A DNA stretch of 64,000 nt. Origin: JALORV01 sp963724365. Its GTDB lineage: Bacteria; Pseudomonadota; Gammaproteobacteria; Burkholderiales; Burkholderiaceae_F. The notes below the pieces were generated by a model. The model had not been told where the DNA came from. It did not search any database and was given only the letters and a program-made list of their open reading frames with translations. The translations under genes were made by a program, and so were the position numbers. This document shows positions 9,912 to 19,134 of this stretch, piece after piece (positions within the stretch are counted from its first letter, which is position 1; each line of letters starts with the position of its first letter). The stretch covers positions 62,001 through 126,000 of the forward strand of contig CAVRUR010000013.1 in NCBI GenBank assembly GCA_963724365.1, read 5' to 3'.

Positions 9912-11048
9912 ATGAACGACCACGTGCTGCGTCGATTGGGCTCGCTGACGGTCACGCGCTTCATGCGTGAGGCCTGGCAGCGCAAGCCGCTGCTGCTGCG
10001 GGGCGCACTGGCGGCGTTCGAGCCGCCGGTCGATCGCGATCGCCTGCTCGCACTCGCTGGGCATCCGGAGGGGGAAGCGCGACTGATCGAACAGGTCAGC
10101 GGCGCATGGAAATTGCGGCACGGTCCGTTCACCCGGCTGCCTTCTCGACGTCGGCCCGGCTGGACGCTGCTGGTGCAAGGCGTCGACCTGCTCGACGAGG
10201 GCGCGCACCGGCTGCTGCAGCGCTTCCGCTTCGTTCCCGATGCCCGGCTCGATGATCTGATGATGAGCTACGCCACCGACGGCGGTGGCGTGGGTCCGCA
10301 CATCGACTCCTACGATGTGTTCCTGTTGCAGGCGGTCGGTCGTCGTCGCTGGCGCATCAGCCGGCAACGCGACCTGCGGCGGGTCACCGGCCTGCCACTG
10401 CAGATCCTTGCGAATTTCCGGCCCACGGCGGAATTCGTGCTGGAGCCGGGCGACATGCTCTACCTGCCGCCCGGTGTCGCGCACGAGGGCACAGCCGTCG
10501 GCGAGTGCATCACGTATTCGATCGGATTTCGCGCCCCGACCCACCAGGAACTGCTCGAACCCTTCCTGTCGGACTTTGCTGCTCATGCAGAAGTCGCCGG
10601 GCGGTTCGAGGATCGCGGTCTGCGCGCGACGCGGCATCCCGGGGCGCTGCCCGCCGCGATGGTTGCGCGCCTGCATGCCGTACTCGGCGCGCAGCGCCCA
10701 GGGCGCCAGGACTGCGCGCGCTTTCTGCTGGCCCACCTGTCCGAGCCCAAGGCGCAGGTCGTCTTCGATCGACCCGGTCGTCCGCTGCGATCGCAGCCAT
10801 TTGCCGAGAGGGCGCGCAAGCACGGCGTCGCGCTCGATCGTCGTACACGGTTCCTTTATTCCAGCGGATCGGTCGGCATCAACGGGGAGTGCTCAACGCT
10901 CGAGCAATCCCTCCGCGGTCCGCTGCAGCAATTGTCGGATCGGCGCGCGCTGCCGCCGGCCGAGCTGTCCGATGCGGTCCTCCGGCACCTTCACCCGTGG
11001 TACCTCGCCGGCTGGCTGCACCTTGCAGGAGTCGGGGAGCAACGATGA
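9912..11048 (+). CDS. roxA: Ribosomal protein uL16 3-arginine hydroxylase (JmjC-type cupin)
   Basis: Fe(II)/2-oxoglutarate oxygenase of the YcfD/RoxA family that hydroxylates an arginine of ribosomal protein L16. The 378-aa protein has FMREAWQRKPLLLRGA near the N terminus, the iron facial triad HID in GVGPHIDSYDVFLLQ with the distal His in PPGVAHEGTA, and a C-terminal winged-helix part. A perfect TATAAT ends only 7 bases before the ATG and no Shine-Dalgarno is seen, so translation may be leaderless. The stop overlaps the next start by 4 bases (ATGA). Confidence 0.88.
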   Translation: MNDHVLRRLGSLTVTRFMREAWQRKPLLLRGALAAFEPPVDRDRLLALAGHPEGEARLIEQVSGAWKLRHGPFTRLPSRRRPGWTLLVQGVDLLDEGAHRLLQRFRFVPDARLDDLMMSYATDGGGVGPHIDSYDVFLLQAVGRRRWRISRQRDLRRVTGLPLQILANFRPTAEFVLEPGDMLYLPPGVAHEGTAVGECITYSIGFRAPTHQELLEPFLSDFAAHAEVAGRFEDRGLRATRHPGALPAAMVARLHAVLGAQRPGRQDCARFLLAHLSEPKAQVVFDRPGRPLRSQPFAERARKHGVALDRRTRFLYSSGSVGINGECSTLEQSLRGPLQQLSDRRALPPAELSDAVLRHLHPWYLAGWLHLAGVGEQR

Positions 11049-11560
11049 AACCCTCGGAGATGACGCTGGCCCACAGTGCGCCCGAGCGCGCGCTGATCAC
11101 CTCGCGTGCGGAAACGCACGAGGCCGTCCTGATCGCGTTGGGGGTCGCTGAACGCACGATCCGGTGCCTGCACCGCGACCTCGCCGTGTTCGACCTCGGC
11201 AGCGTGGCGGTGGAGGAGCGGCTGCATCGCCTGCTGCTGTCGCATCGCTCGGCGCGCGTGCGCCTCCTTGTCGACGACGCGACCTGGCTCGAATCGCGCG
11301 CACCGCGGTTGCGCGCGCTGCAACGCCAGTTTCCACACGCGCTGGAAATGCGCGTCGCCGCGTCGGACGATCCGGTCGGCGACGACGCCTGCCTGCTGGC
11401 TGACGATCACGCGGCGCTCGAACTCAAGCCCACCAGCGTCGCGCGCGGTGACCTGTGGGTGCATAACAAGCCGCATGCCCAGCCGCTGGCCGCCGCGTTC
11501 GAGCGGCGCTGGAATGCCGGCGGACACAACCTGGCCGTCGTCCCACTAGGACTCGGCTGA
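11045..11560 (+). CDS. Conserved hypothetical protein (DUF7931-like) coupled to roxA
   Basis: A 171-aa protein whose ATG overlaps the roxA stop, so translation is probably coupled. The first half resembles a phospholipase D-like fold (DLAVFDLGSVAVEERLHRLL and ARVRLLVDDATWLE) but I see no HKD catalytic motif. Residues about 140-160 contain GDLWVHNKPHAQPLAAAFERRW. From memory this resembles DUF7931 proteins found beside the cupin gene in betaproteobacteria. Function unknown. Confidence 0.7.
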   Translation: MKPSEMTLAHSAPERALITSRAETHEAVLIALGVAERTIRCLHRDLAVFDLGSVAVEERLHRLLLSHRSARVRLLVDDATWLESRAPRLRALQRQFPHALEMRVAASDDPVGDDACLLADDHAALELKPTSVARGDLWVHNKPHAQPLAAAFERRWNAGGHNLAVVPLGLG

Positions 11561-11603
11561 GCGACTCGCGAGGCCGCCGGTCGCCTGCACATGCGCGAAT
11601 GCC

Positions 11604-11609
11604 TATAAT
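11604..11609 (+). promoter_or_regulatory. -10 box TATAAT upstream of the Ala/Pro lipoprotein
   Basis: A perfect TATAAT lies 119 bases before ATG 11728 in the 167-base gap after the previous gene. The -35 region is poor. The implied leader is about 110 nt and ends with the strong ribosome site AGGAAGG. Confidence 0.45.
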
Positions 11610-11727
11610 GCCGGCCCGGGAAGATCGATGGCACGACGATCCGGACCGATCGATTCCGCCTCGACGCCTGCGACCCTGGCGTCGCACCGCTCACAAGAAT
11701 TCATTCACCACTCAGGAAGGTCTGCAC

Positions 11728-12033
11728 ATGAACAAGTCGTTACTGATCGCTTCGTTGATGGTTGTCGCGCTGGCGGCCTGCGGCAAGAAGGAAGAAGCCC
11801 CGGCGCCCAAGCCCGCCGCTCCGGCGGCTGCTCCGGCCCCTGCGCCGGCGCCCGCGCCTGCGCCTGCGCCGGCGCCGACGGAAGCTCCTAAGACCGACGC
11901 CGCTGCTCCGGCGGCGACCAGCACCGCCGCTCCGCCAGCACCGGCAGGGACTGCGCCTTCGACGATGCAGGGACAGGAGCCTGTCAGGGCCGCCGAGGAA
12001 GCTGACAAGAAGAAGGCTGCCGCCGCGAAGTAG
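11728..12033 (+). CDS. Small Ala/Pro-rich lipoprotein
   Basis: A 101-aa secreted lipoprotein: MNKSLLIASLMVVALAAC contains a lipobox (LAAC) with Cys18, followed by GKKEE. The mature part is low-complexity, alternating Ala and Pro (residues about 25-48), then Ala/Thr/Pro, and ends with a charged EEADKKKAAAAK tail. A good AGGAAGG site precedes ATG 11728; an in-frame extension upstream is ignored because it would bury the signal peptide. It is a single-gene unit with its own promoter and terminator. The Pro-Ala stretch probably spans periplasm as a flexible spacer; no catalytic domain is visible. Confidence 0.85.
   Translation: MNKSLLIASLMVVALAACGKKEEAPAPKPAAPAAAPAPAPAPAPAPAPAPTEAPKTDAAAPAATSTAAPPAPAGTAPSTMQGQEPVRAAEEADKKKAAAAK
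11827..11878 (+). repeat. Short tandem repeat encoding (Ala-Pro)n in the lipoprotein
   Basis: Degenerate hexamer repeats of the form GCGCCTGCGCCG in phase with the gene encode about nine Ala-Pro pairs. Such tracts can change length by slippage; the 6-base unit keeps the frame. Confidence 0.6.
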
Positions 12034-12053
12034 ATTGCATTACCCGCGCAAGC

Positions 12054-12079
12054 AAAGGGCCGGCATTGCCGGCCCTTTT
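12054..12079. terminator. Bidirectional intrinsic terminator
   Basis: Stem GGGCCGGC / GCCGGCCC with loop ATT, flanked by AAA on the left and TTTT on the right. It lies 20 bases after the lipoprotein stop and 23 bases beyond the end of the converging MBL gene, so it can serve both strands. Confidence 0.85.
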
Positions 12080-12101
12080 CATTGGCGCGAGCGCCGGGCC
12101 G

Positions 12102-12878
12102 TCACACCTGGCGCCACGACAACCCTTCCTCCTGATCCGCAACTGCGATGTCCGAAGAAGCGCATCCGAGCACGCTCGCAAGCGCCTGCCGCGCGAGGTC
12201 CGGTCGGTTGTTGCTGCGTGACAGATGCGCAGCGGCGATCCAGCCCAGCTGCGAGCGCTCAATGCGATCCAGGATGTCGGCAGCCTGCACATTCGACAGA
12301 TGTCCGCGGGCGCCGGCGATGCGCGCCTTCAGGAAGGGCGGATACGCGCCCCGCTGCAACATCTCGGCATCGTGATTGCATTCGAGCACCAGCGCATGCA
12401 GGCCGGAGAGCGCGGCGAGGATCGTGTCGGAACACTCGCCGGCGTCCGTCAGCAGTCCCGCCCGGCGCGATCCGTCGGTGAATGTGTACTGGACCGGCTC
12501 GGCCGCATCGTGCGGTACCTCGTAGGGCTCGACCCTCAGCGCGCCGATCTCGACGGCCTGCCCTGCTTCGATGCGCCGCCATTCGATGCGCCCGTCGTCG
12601 AACAGCGACGCGGCAGCGGTGCCGGCCGTGCAGTAGACCGGCACGCCATGTCGTCGTACCAGGGTCGCGACGCCGCCGACATGATCCGAGTGCTCGTGCG
12701 TCACGAAGACCGCGTCGAGCGACCCGACCTCGAGCCCGGCCCGCTGCAGCCGCTGGCCGAGCTGGCGAAGATTGAACCCATTGTCGACCAGGATGCGGCT
12801 CACGTGCGAACCGTCCCGCGCCTCGACGACCAGACCGTTGCCGCCGCTTCCCGAGCCGAGACTGCAAACGCGCAGCAT
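12102..12878 (-). CDS. MBL-fold metallohydrolase (YycJ/WalJ-like)
   Basis: A 258-aa metallo-beta-lactamase-fold hydrolase. The start MLRVCSLGSGSGGNGLVVEA is typical of the single-domain YycJ type, with the zinc motif THEHSDHVGG (residues about 61-70), further metal ligands in LLTDAGECSD and LECNHD, and the last His in AAHLSRSNN. The frame is also open upstream through the bamC antisense strand, but MLRV at 12878, 10 bases after the bamC stop, is the natural start. dapA-bamC-MBL is a known proteobacterial gene order. The substrate is unknown, likely a nucleic acid or phosphodiester. Confidence 0.85.
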   Translation of the reverse strand: MLRVCSLGSGSGGNGLVVEARDGSHVSRILVDNGFNLRQLGQRLQRAGLEVGSLDAVFVTHEHSDHVGGVATLVRRHGVPVYCTAGTAAASLFDDGRIEWRRIEAGQAVEIGALRVEPYEVPHDAAEPVQYTFTDGSRRAGLLTDAGECSDTILAALSGLHALVLECNHDAEMLQRGAYPPFLKARIAGARGHLSNVQAADILDRIERSQLGWIAAAHLSRSNNRPDLARQALASVLGCASSDIAVADQEEGLSWRQV

Positions 12879-12888
12879 GGGCAGCCGC

Positions 12889-14097
12889 TCAGCGAAGCTG
12901 GTCTTTGAGAAGTCCCAGGATGCGGTCGCCCGCGGGAGAACGCTCGGGCTTGCCGTCACTGTTGAACACCCGCACCTGCGTGCCCGCATCACCGGCCGAC
13001 GAAAGCTGGACGCGATATTGCGGCGCCGGCACCGGCTTGTCCTTGCCAAGCAGCTTGGAAAAGAAGCCCTGCTCATCCTTCGCCTTCGCCTCGAAATCCG
13101 GGTCGAGATAACGCACGAAGTAGATGCCCTTGGCGCGATCGCGGTCCTCGACGGTGAATCCGCCGCGATCGAGCGCCAGTCCGATACGTCGCCAGGCACG
13201 ATCGAACGGATCGTCGATGTCGAGGCGTTCGCTGCGACCATCGGCACCCTTGACGACGTACGCCCTCTCTGGTGTCGCAGCTGCAGCGCCCGCGGCCGGT
13301 GCCGCGCCAGTTGCCGCACCGGCGGCCGGCCCCGCGGCCGCGGTGACGGCCGGACCTGCTTTCGCTGCGGAACTGTCGAAACGCACCAGCAGTCGCTGCA
13401 GCATCTCGGCCTCGAGCTCGGGGTCCGGCGGCCGCGGTTGCCACGCCGTCCGGTCCTGTGCCGTCGACGTGAACACCTCGACCATGCCACGATGGCTGAT
13501 GAAGATCTCCGACATGCCCTTTTCCGTGCGCTCAAGGCGCGCGCGGTACCGGTCCTGTTCGCCGGTCGAGTAAACGGAGCCGAGTAACCGGCCGAGCGTC
13601 TGCCGGATGATTCCCTGGTCGAGCTTCGCCTTGTTCTCGGCCCAGACCGTTTCCATCACGCCGGCCGCCGGGTCCGACTTCTCGACCGCCAGTCCGACGC
13701 TCGGCCAGAAGTCGAGCAGGATGGGCCACGCCTTCTCCGGCGGCATGTTGACGACCAGCCAGCGATGGTCTCCCTGACGCTCGAGTCGAGCCAACGCGCC
13801 TGTCGGCGCGACCGTTCCGCCCGCGACCGTCGTTGCACTCCCGGCGGGCGCGCCCGGGCGCCCGGCCGCCGCCGTCCCGGACGCAGTGAATGACTGCGGC
13901 CGTTCAGGCACCGTGAATCGCTCTTCACGCGGCAACTGGGAAAGGTCCGGCGGCACCTCCAGCGGCGTCGAGCGCGTCTTCGCGTTCTGGTAGTCGATCT
14001 TGTCCGAGAACAGACTACCGGTCCAGGTGCAACCGGCGGACAACGCCACGAGAGCAATCAGCAACAGACCCGACAACGACTTGCGAAACATCTTCAA
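12889..14097 (-). CDS. bamC: Outer membrane assembly lipoprotein BamC
   Basis: Component of the beta-barrel assembly (BAM) complex. The 402-aa protein has a signal peptide and lipobox LSAGC (Cys23), then the BamC unstructured N terminus (SDKIDYQNAKTRSTPLEVPP), a first helix-grip domain (WLVVNMPPEKAWPILLDFW...) and a second (LDIDDPFDRAWRRIGLALDR). Between the domains lies a Gly/Ala/Pro linker of about 35 residues, longer than in E. coli BamC. Frame intact. It starts 15 bases after dapA, as in many beta- and gammaproteobacteria. Confidence 0.9.
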   Translation of the reverse strand: MKMFRKSLSGLLLIALVALSAGCTWTGSLFSDKIDYQNAKTRSTPLEVPPDLSQLPREERFTVPERPQSFTASGTAAAGRPGAPAGSATTVAGGTVAPTGALARLERQGDHRWLVVNMPPEKAWPILLDFWPSVGLAVEKSDPAAGVMETVWAENKAKLDQGIIRQTLGRLLGSVYSTGEQDRYRARLERTEKGMSEIFISHRGMVEVFTSTAQDRTAWQPRPPDPELEAEMLQRLLVRFDSSAAKAGPAVTAAAGPAAGAATGAAPAAGAAAATPERAYVVKGADGRSERLDIDDPFDRAWRRIGLALDRGGFTVEDRDRAKGIYFVRYLDPDFEAKAKDEQGFFSKLLGKDKPVPAPQYRVQLSSAGDAGTQVRVFNSDGKPERSPAGDRILGLLKDQLR

Positions 14098-14112
14098 GAC
14101 TCCTGCAGGCGC

Positions 14113-14988
<876 letters not shown>

Positions 14989-15073
14989 TGTGTCTGCGGT
15001 CTCCCTGGCCGAAGCGCGGAATTCTACCGTGCAGCGCTCGGCCGCCGGTCCGATCGGTGCTCCGCTCCAAGCA

Positions 15074-15655
15074 CTACAGCGCCAGGGATTCGACCGGACT
15101 GCTGGCTTGCGGTTCAACTCGCACGGCCGCCAGTCGCTGGATCATGGCTGGCTGTGGCTCGGCGACGTAGCCATCCTCGAAAGCGAGGACGCGCAATTCG
15201 CTGAACGCATCGATCAGCTCGCGCGGCTGCAGCAGGAAGTCCGGATTGCGCGGCCGGCCGAACTGCTCGTTGCCGCGCGCGAAGGTCTCATAGATCAGCA
15301 GGCCGCCCGGGGCCAGCGCCGCCGACAGACGCGGCAGCAGAGGTCGATGAAGATAGTGCACAACGACGATAGCGTCGTAGCTGCGGTCAGCGAAGGGCCA
15401 GGGTTCGGCTTCGAGATCGGCCTGCAGGAACTGGATTCCTGGTGTGCCGGCCAGCGAAGTTGCACATGTGGCGTCGACATCCACCGCCATTACGAGGCAG
15501 CCGCGCCCGGCCAGATGGCGCGCATGACGCCCATGGCCACTCGCAAGGTCGAGGACGCGGGCACCCGGCGCCAGGCGCGCCGCGAAGCGCACGACCCAGG
15601 GCGACGGCGCACGCGCAAGCGGGTTGGAGGTCGGCCGAGCCTCGTCCGGCATCAA
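15074..15655 (-). CDS. Class I SAM-dependent methyltransferase
   Basis: A 193-aa protein with a Rossmann-like methyltransferase core: motif I VLDLASGHGRHARHLAG (about 33-49), the acidic end of strand 2 in VMAVDVD, FLQADLEAEPWPF and YDAIVVVHYLHRPLLPRL. Small single-domain proteins of this kind include TehB-like enzymes; the substrate cannot be read from the sequence. It lies between trpS and dapA on the same strand. Confidence 0.8.
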   Translation of the reverse strand: MMPDEARPTSNPLARAPSPWVVRFAARLAPGARVLDLASGHGRHARHLAGRGCLVMAVDVDATCATSLAGTPGIQFLQADLEAEPWPFADRSYDAIVVVHYLHRPLLPRLSAALAPGGLLIYETFARGNEQFGRPRNPDFLLQPRELIDAFSELRVLAFEDGYVAEPQPAMIQRLAAVRVEPQASSPVESLAL

Positions 15656-15679
15656 CGTGCGTGCCTCGAGCCTAGTCGC

Positions 15680-16882
15680 CTAGTCGTAGGTGAGCCCCAT
15701 GGCGCCACGGACTTCGCGCATGGTGTCCTGCGCAGTCGCCCGGGCGCGGTCGCAGCCGTCGGCGACGATGGATCGCAGCAGCGACGGATCGTCCAGGTAG
15801 CGTTGCGCCCGCTCGCGCCAGGGCTGCTGCTCCCTGAGCATCGCGTCGATGACCGGCTGCTTGCAGTCGAGGCAGCCGATGCCCGCCGTGCGGCAGCCCT
15901 GCGCCGCCCAGGCCTGCGTCTCATCGGTCGAATAGACCTTGTGCAGCTGCCACACCGGACAACGCTCGGGTTCGCCCGGATCGGTGCGTCGTACGCGCGC
16001 CGGATCGGTCGTCATGCGGCGGACTTTGTCCGTCAGCGCTTTGGGCTCCTCGCGCATCAGGATCATGTTGCCGTAGCTCTTGGACATCTTCTGGCCATCG
16101 AGACCGGGCAGCTTGGGAGTCTCGGTGAGCTTCACGTCCGGCTCGACCAGGATCACGCGCCGCGAACCCTCGAGATAACCGAAGGCACGCTCGCGATCGC
16201 CCATCGACATGCTCTGCGCCTGCGACAGCAGCGCGCGCGCCTGTTCCAGCGCGTCATCGTCGCCCTGCTCCTGGTACCGCGTGCGCAGATCGTGATACAG
16301 CCTGGCGCGTTTGGCACCGAGCTTCTTCACTGCGTCCCTGGCCTTTTCCTCGAAACCGGGCTCGCGGCCGAAGAGGTTGTTGAAGCGGCGCGCAATCTCG
16401 CGCGTCATTTCGATGTGCGGCACCTGGTCCTCGCCGACCGGCACCATGGTGGCGCGGTAGATCAGGATGTCGGCGGCCTGCATCAGCGGGTATCCGAGGA
16501 AACCGTAGGTCGACAGGTCGCGGTCCTTGATCCTGTCGATCTGGTCCTTGTAGGTCGGGACGCGCTCGAGCCAGCCCAGTGGTGTCGACATCGACAGCAG
16601 CAGGAAGAGCTCCGCATGTTCGGGCACACGCGACTGGATGAAGACGGTGGCCTTCTGGGGATCGAGGCCAGCGGCGAACCAGTCGATCACCATGTCCCAG
16701 ACACTGGCCTCGAGCACTTCGGGCGTTTCGTAGTGGGTCGTCAGCGCATGCCAGTCGGCAACGAAGAAGTAGCACGGGTGCTCGTCCTGCAGCTTGACCC
16801 AGTTCTTCAGCGCACCATGGTAGTGGCCGATATGCAGCGCGCCCGTCGGGCGCATGCCGGAAAGCACGCGGTCAGGGAACAT
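15680..16882 (-). CDS. trpS: Tryptophanyl-tRNA synthetase
   Basis: Class Ic synthetase charging tRNA-Trp. It starts MFPDRVLSGMRPTGALHIGHY with the HIGH-type motif HIGH, and has KMSKSYGN in the second half. At 400 aa it is longer than the E. coli enzyme (about 334); the extra part includes an insert with several cysteines (CPVWQLHKVYS, GCRTAGIGCLDCKQP) of the kind seen in betaproteobacterial TrpS. Frame intact. It follows the M50 protease gene by 15 bases. Confidence 0.95.
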   Translation of the reverse strand: MFPDRVLSGMRPTGALHIGHYHGALKNWVKLQDEHPCYFFVADWHALTTHYETPEVLEASVWDMVIDWFAAGLDPQKATVFIQSRVPEHAELFLLLSMSTPLGWLERVPTYKDQIDRIKDRDLSTYGFLGYPLMQAADILIYRATMVPVGEDQVPHIEMTREIARRFNNLFGREPGFEEKARDAVKKLGAKRARLYHDLRTRYQEQGDDDALEQARALLSQAQSMSMGDRERAFGYLEGSRRVILVEPDVKLTETPKLPGLDGQKMSKSYGNMILMREEPKALTDKVRRMTTDPARVRRTDPGEPERCPVWQLHKVYSTDETQAWAAQGCRTAGIGCLDCKQPVIDAMLREQQPWRERAQRYLDDPSLLRSIVADGCDRARATAQDTMREVRGAMGLTYD

Positions 16883-16897
16883 GGTTCAGACGAACAT

Positions 16898-17545
16898 TCA
16901 GACGAAAAGACGGACGATACCGACGCCGAACTCGTAGAACGGCTGCAGGAAAAAGCCGATCGTGTTGGTCGCCAGCAGGAAGATCAGAATGAAAAACCCA
17001 TACGGTTCAACGCGCGAGAGCGCGTACGCCAGCTTGTGGGGCAGCAGGCCAACGAGAATCCGGCCGCCGTCCAGCGGCGGCAACGGCAGCAGGTTGAGCG
17101 CCATCAGTCCGATGTTGACGAACACGCCGGCCTTGGCCATCTCGATGAAGAAAGTCTCCTCGAGGCCCGACGACAGCAGGACTTTGAGCAGCAGGGCCCA
17201 CGCAATTGCCATCAGCAGGTTGATGCCCGGACCGGCCGCGGCGACCCAGATCATGTCGCGCTTGGGATGCCGCAGGTTGCCGAAATTGACCGGCACCGGC
17301 TTGGCCCAGCCGAAGAGGAAACCGGCTCCGCCCGACAGCTTGGTGACCAATACGATCGCCAGCGGCACGACGATGGTGCCGACCGGGTCGATGTGCTTGA
17401 GAGGATTCAGCGTCACGCGCCCGAGCATGTAGGCCGTCGAGTCGCCGAACATGCGGGCGACATAGCCATGGGCCGCTTCATGCAGGGTGATGGCCAGCAG
17501 CACCGGGATCGCGTAGACGGTGATCGCCTGAATGATGCCGTCCAT
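16898..17545 (-). CDS. Site-2-type (M50) membrane metalloprotease
   Basis: A 215-aa polytopic membrane protein of the small M50B family. The zinc motif HEAAH is in TLHEAAHGYVARMFGDS near residues 22-26 and the third ligand in LLPLPPLDGGRIL (DGG) near residue 165. No PDZ domain, unlike RseP. Four to six transmembrane segments are apparent. Position between a Sua5-type gene and trpS is a conserved betaproteobacterial arrangement; substrate unknown. Confidence 0.88.
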   Translation of the reverse strand: MDGIIQAITVYAIPVLLAITLHEAAHGYVARMFGDSTAYMLGRVTLNPLKHIDPVGTIVVPLAIVLVTKLSGGAGFLFGWAKPVPVNFGNLRHPKRDMIWVAAAGPGINLLMAIAWALLLKVLLSSGLEETFFIEMAKAGVFVNIGLMALNLLPLPPLDGGRILVGLLPHKLAYALSRVEPYGFFILIFLLATNTIGFFLQPFYEFGVGIVRLFV

Positions 17546-17581
17546 TGGAATCAGTCTAGCAGCCGCCGCCGCCCGTCCCTT

Positions 17582-18205
17582 TCAGAGACCGAGGGCCGCC
17601 AGATCTCCCTTGCCGGCCCGCACGACCATCGCCTGCGCACCGGTGAGGTCGACCACCGTCGTCGGCTCGACCCCACAGGGTCCGGCGTCGAGCACGAAGT
17701 CGATCGCATGGTCGAGCCGCGCGCGGATGTCATCGACGTCGTTCAGCGGCAGTTCGTCGCCCGGCAGCTGCAGCGTCGTGCTGATCAGCGGCTGGCCGAG
17801 GACGTCGAGCAGTCCGAGTGCCACCGGATTGTCGGGAATGCGCAGGCCGATCGTGCGGCGCGACGGATGCGACAGCCGCCGCGGCACTTCGCGCGTCGCC
17901 TCGAGGATCAGCGTGTACGGTCCCGGCGTGACGTCCCGCAGCAGCCGGTAGGTGGCGTTGTCGACCTTGGCATAGGACGCAAGGTCGGACAGGTCGCGGC
18001 ACATCATCGTCAGCAGGTGCCGTTCGTCGATGCGGCGGATCGCACGGATGCGGTCGACGGCCGCCTTGTCGTCCAGGTGGCAGACGAGCGCGTAGCACGA
18101 GTCGGTCGGAATCGCGCCGACGCCACCGTGGTCGAGGATCTGCGCGGCCTGTCGCAGCAGGCGCACCTGTGGATCGACCGGATGGACGACGAACAACTGG
18201 GCCAT
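17582..18205 (-). CDS. Sua5/YciO/YrdC-family protein
   Basis: A 207-aa single-domain YrdC-fold protein, possibly threonylcarbamoyl-AMP synthase for tRNA t6A or the related YciO. It has GGVGAIPTDSCYALVCHL, the KxR-type stretch ERHLLTMMCRDLSDLA, PGPYTLILEATREVPRR and IGLRIPDNPVA. Compared with canonical TsaC/YrdC (KxRxxxKP) this stretch is altered, so the YciO subgroup is more likely. Frame intact. Confidence 0.82.
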   Translation of the reverse strand: MAQLFVVHPVDPQVRLLRQAAQILDHGGVGAIPTDSCYALVCHLDDKAAVDRIRAIRRIDERHLLTMMCRDLSDLASYAKVDNATYRLLRDVTPGPYTLILEATREVPRRLSHPSRRTIGLRIPDNPVALGLLDVLGQPLISTTLQLPGDELPLNDVDDIRARLDHAIDFVLDAGPCGVEPTTVVDLTGAQAMVVRAGKGDLAALGL

Positions 18206-18261
18206 GGCTCAGCCCCGCCCGGCCAAGGTCGCTGCGCCAGCGGGGCGACGGGCATGCGGCC

Positions 18262-19125
18262 TCACGTGAAGCGATGCCAGACCGGCGTCAGCCCCGGAGG
18301 CAATGGCGGAACGTGTCCGAGCTCGACGTTCTCCGCCTCCCCAGGTCCGTGAAAGTCACTGCCGCGCGAGGCCTCGAGTTCCATTTCGTCGGCCATGCGT
18401 GCGAATTTCTGCATCTGGTCCGGGGAGTGATTGCTGGTGACGACTTCGAGCGCTGTCCCGCCCGACTCCTTGAACTCCTTCACGAGTTCATGCAGCTTCA
18501 GTTCCCCGATGCGGTAGCGCCCGGGATGGGCCAGCACCGCGACGCCGCCTGAGGAAGCGATCCACTTCACGGCCTCGTCGAGGTGCGCCCATTCGTGCGG
18601 GACATAGCCCGGCTTGCCGGCCACGAGGTAGCGCTTGAATACTTCGCGCACGTCGCGGCAGTAGCCCGACTCGACCAGATGCCGCGCAAAGTGCGTACGC
18701 GAAATCAGCTCGGGATTGCGGACGAATCGCAGCGCACCCTCGTACGCGTCATCGATGCCGGCGGCGGCCAGCCCCTCCGCCATCTGCTGTGCGCGCTCAG
18801 TACGTCCGCTGCGCACGCGCGCCAGCGACCGCTGCAGCGGACGGTCGTCGGGATCGATGCCGAGCCCGACGACATGGACGGTGGTGGACGCCCAGGTGAC
18901 GGAGACCTCGACGCCGTGGACGAACGGGATACCGACCTCTCGGGCGGCGGCGTCCGCTTCGGCCAGCCCGGAGACCTCGTCGTGGTCGGTCAGCGAGAAT
19001 AATTCGACCCCGTGTTCGGCCGCGCGCTCGACGACTTCGCGTGGCGTCAGCAGGCCGTCGGATACGGTGGAGTGGGAGTGCAGGTCTGCGTCAACCAGGC
19101 GCGCCGGATGATCTTGCATTGACAT
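18262..19125 (-). CDS. PHP-domain 3',5'-nucleotide bisphosphate phosphatase/5'-3' exonuclease
   Basis: A 287-aa PHP-fold metal phosphoesterase of the RNase AM/YciV type. Metal-site motifs are DADLHSHSTVSDG, SLTDHDEVSGL, a Glu/His in FVHGVEVSV, VLAHPGRY and GSDFHGPG. E. coli YciV trims 5' ends of small RNAs and degrades 3',5'-bisphosphonucleotides; the same role is inferred. Frame intact; located upstream of the Sua5-type gene on the same strand. Confidence 0.88.
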   Translation of the reverse strand: MSMQDHPARLVDADLHSHSTVSDGLLTPREVVERAAEHGVELFSLTDHDEVSGLAEADAAAREVGIPFVHGVEVSVTWASTTVHVVGLGIDPDDRPLQRSLARVRSGRTERAQQMAEGLAAAGIDDAYEGALRFVRNPELISRTHFARHLVESGYCRDVREVFKRYLVAGKPGYVPHEWAHLDEAVKWIASSGGVAVLAHPGRYRIGELKLHELVKEFKESGGTALEVVTSNHSPDQMQKFARMADEMELEASRGSDFHGPGEAENVELGHVPPLPPGLTPVWHRFT

Positions 19126-19134
19126 CGAGGCATT

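Noticed and set aside
12879..13535. Extension of the MBL-fold gene upstream through bamC
   Set aside because: The added part is antisense-phase reading of bamC on the same strand but another frame, without domain similarity; MLRV at 12878 is the family start.
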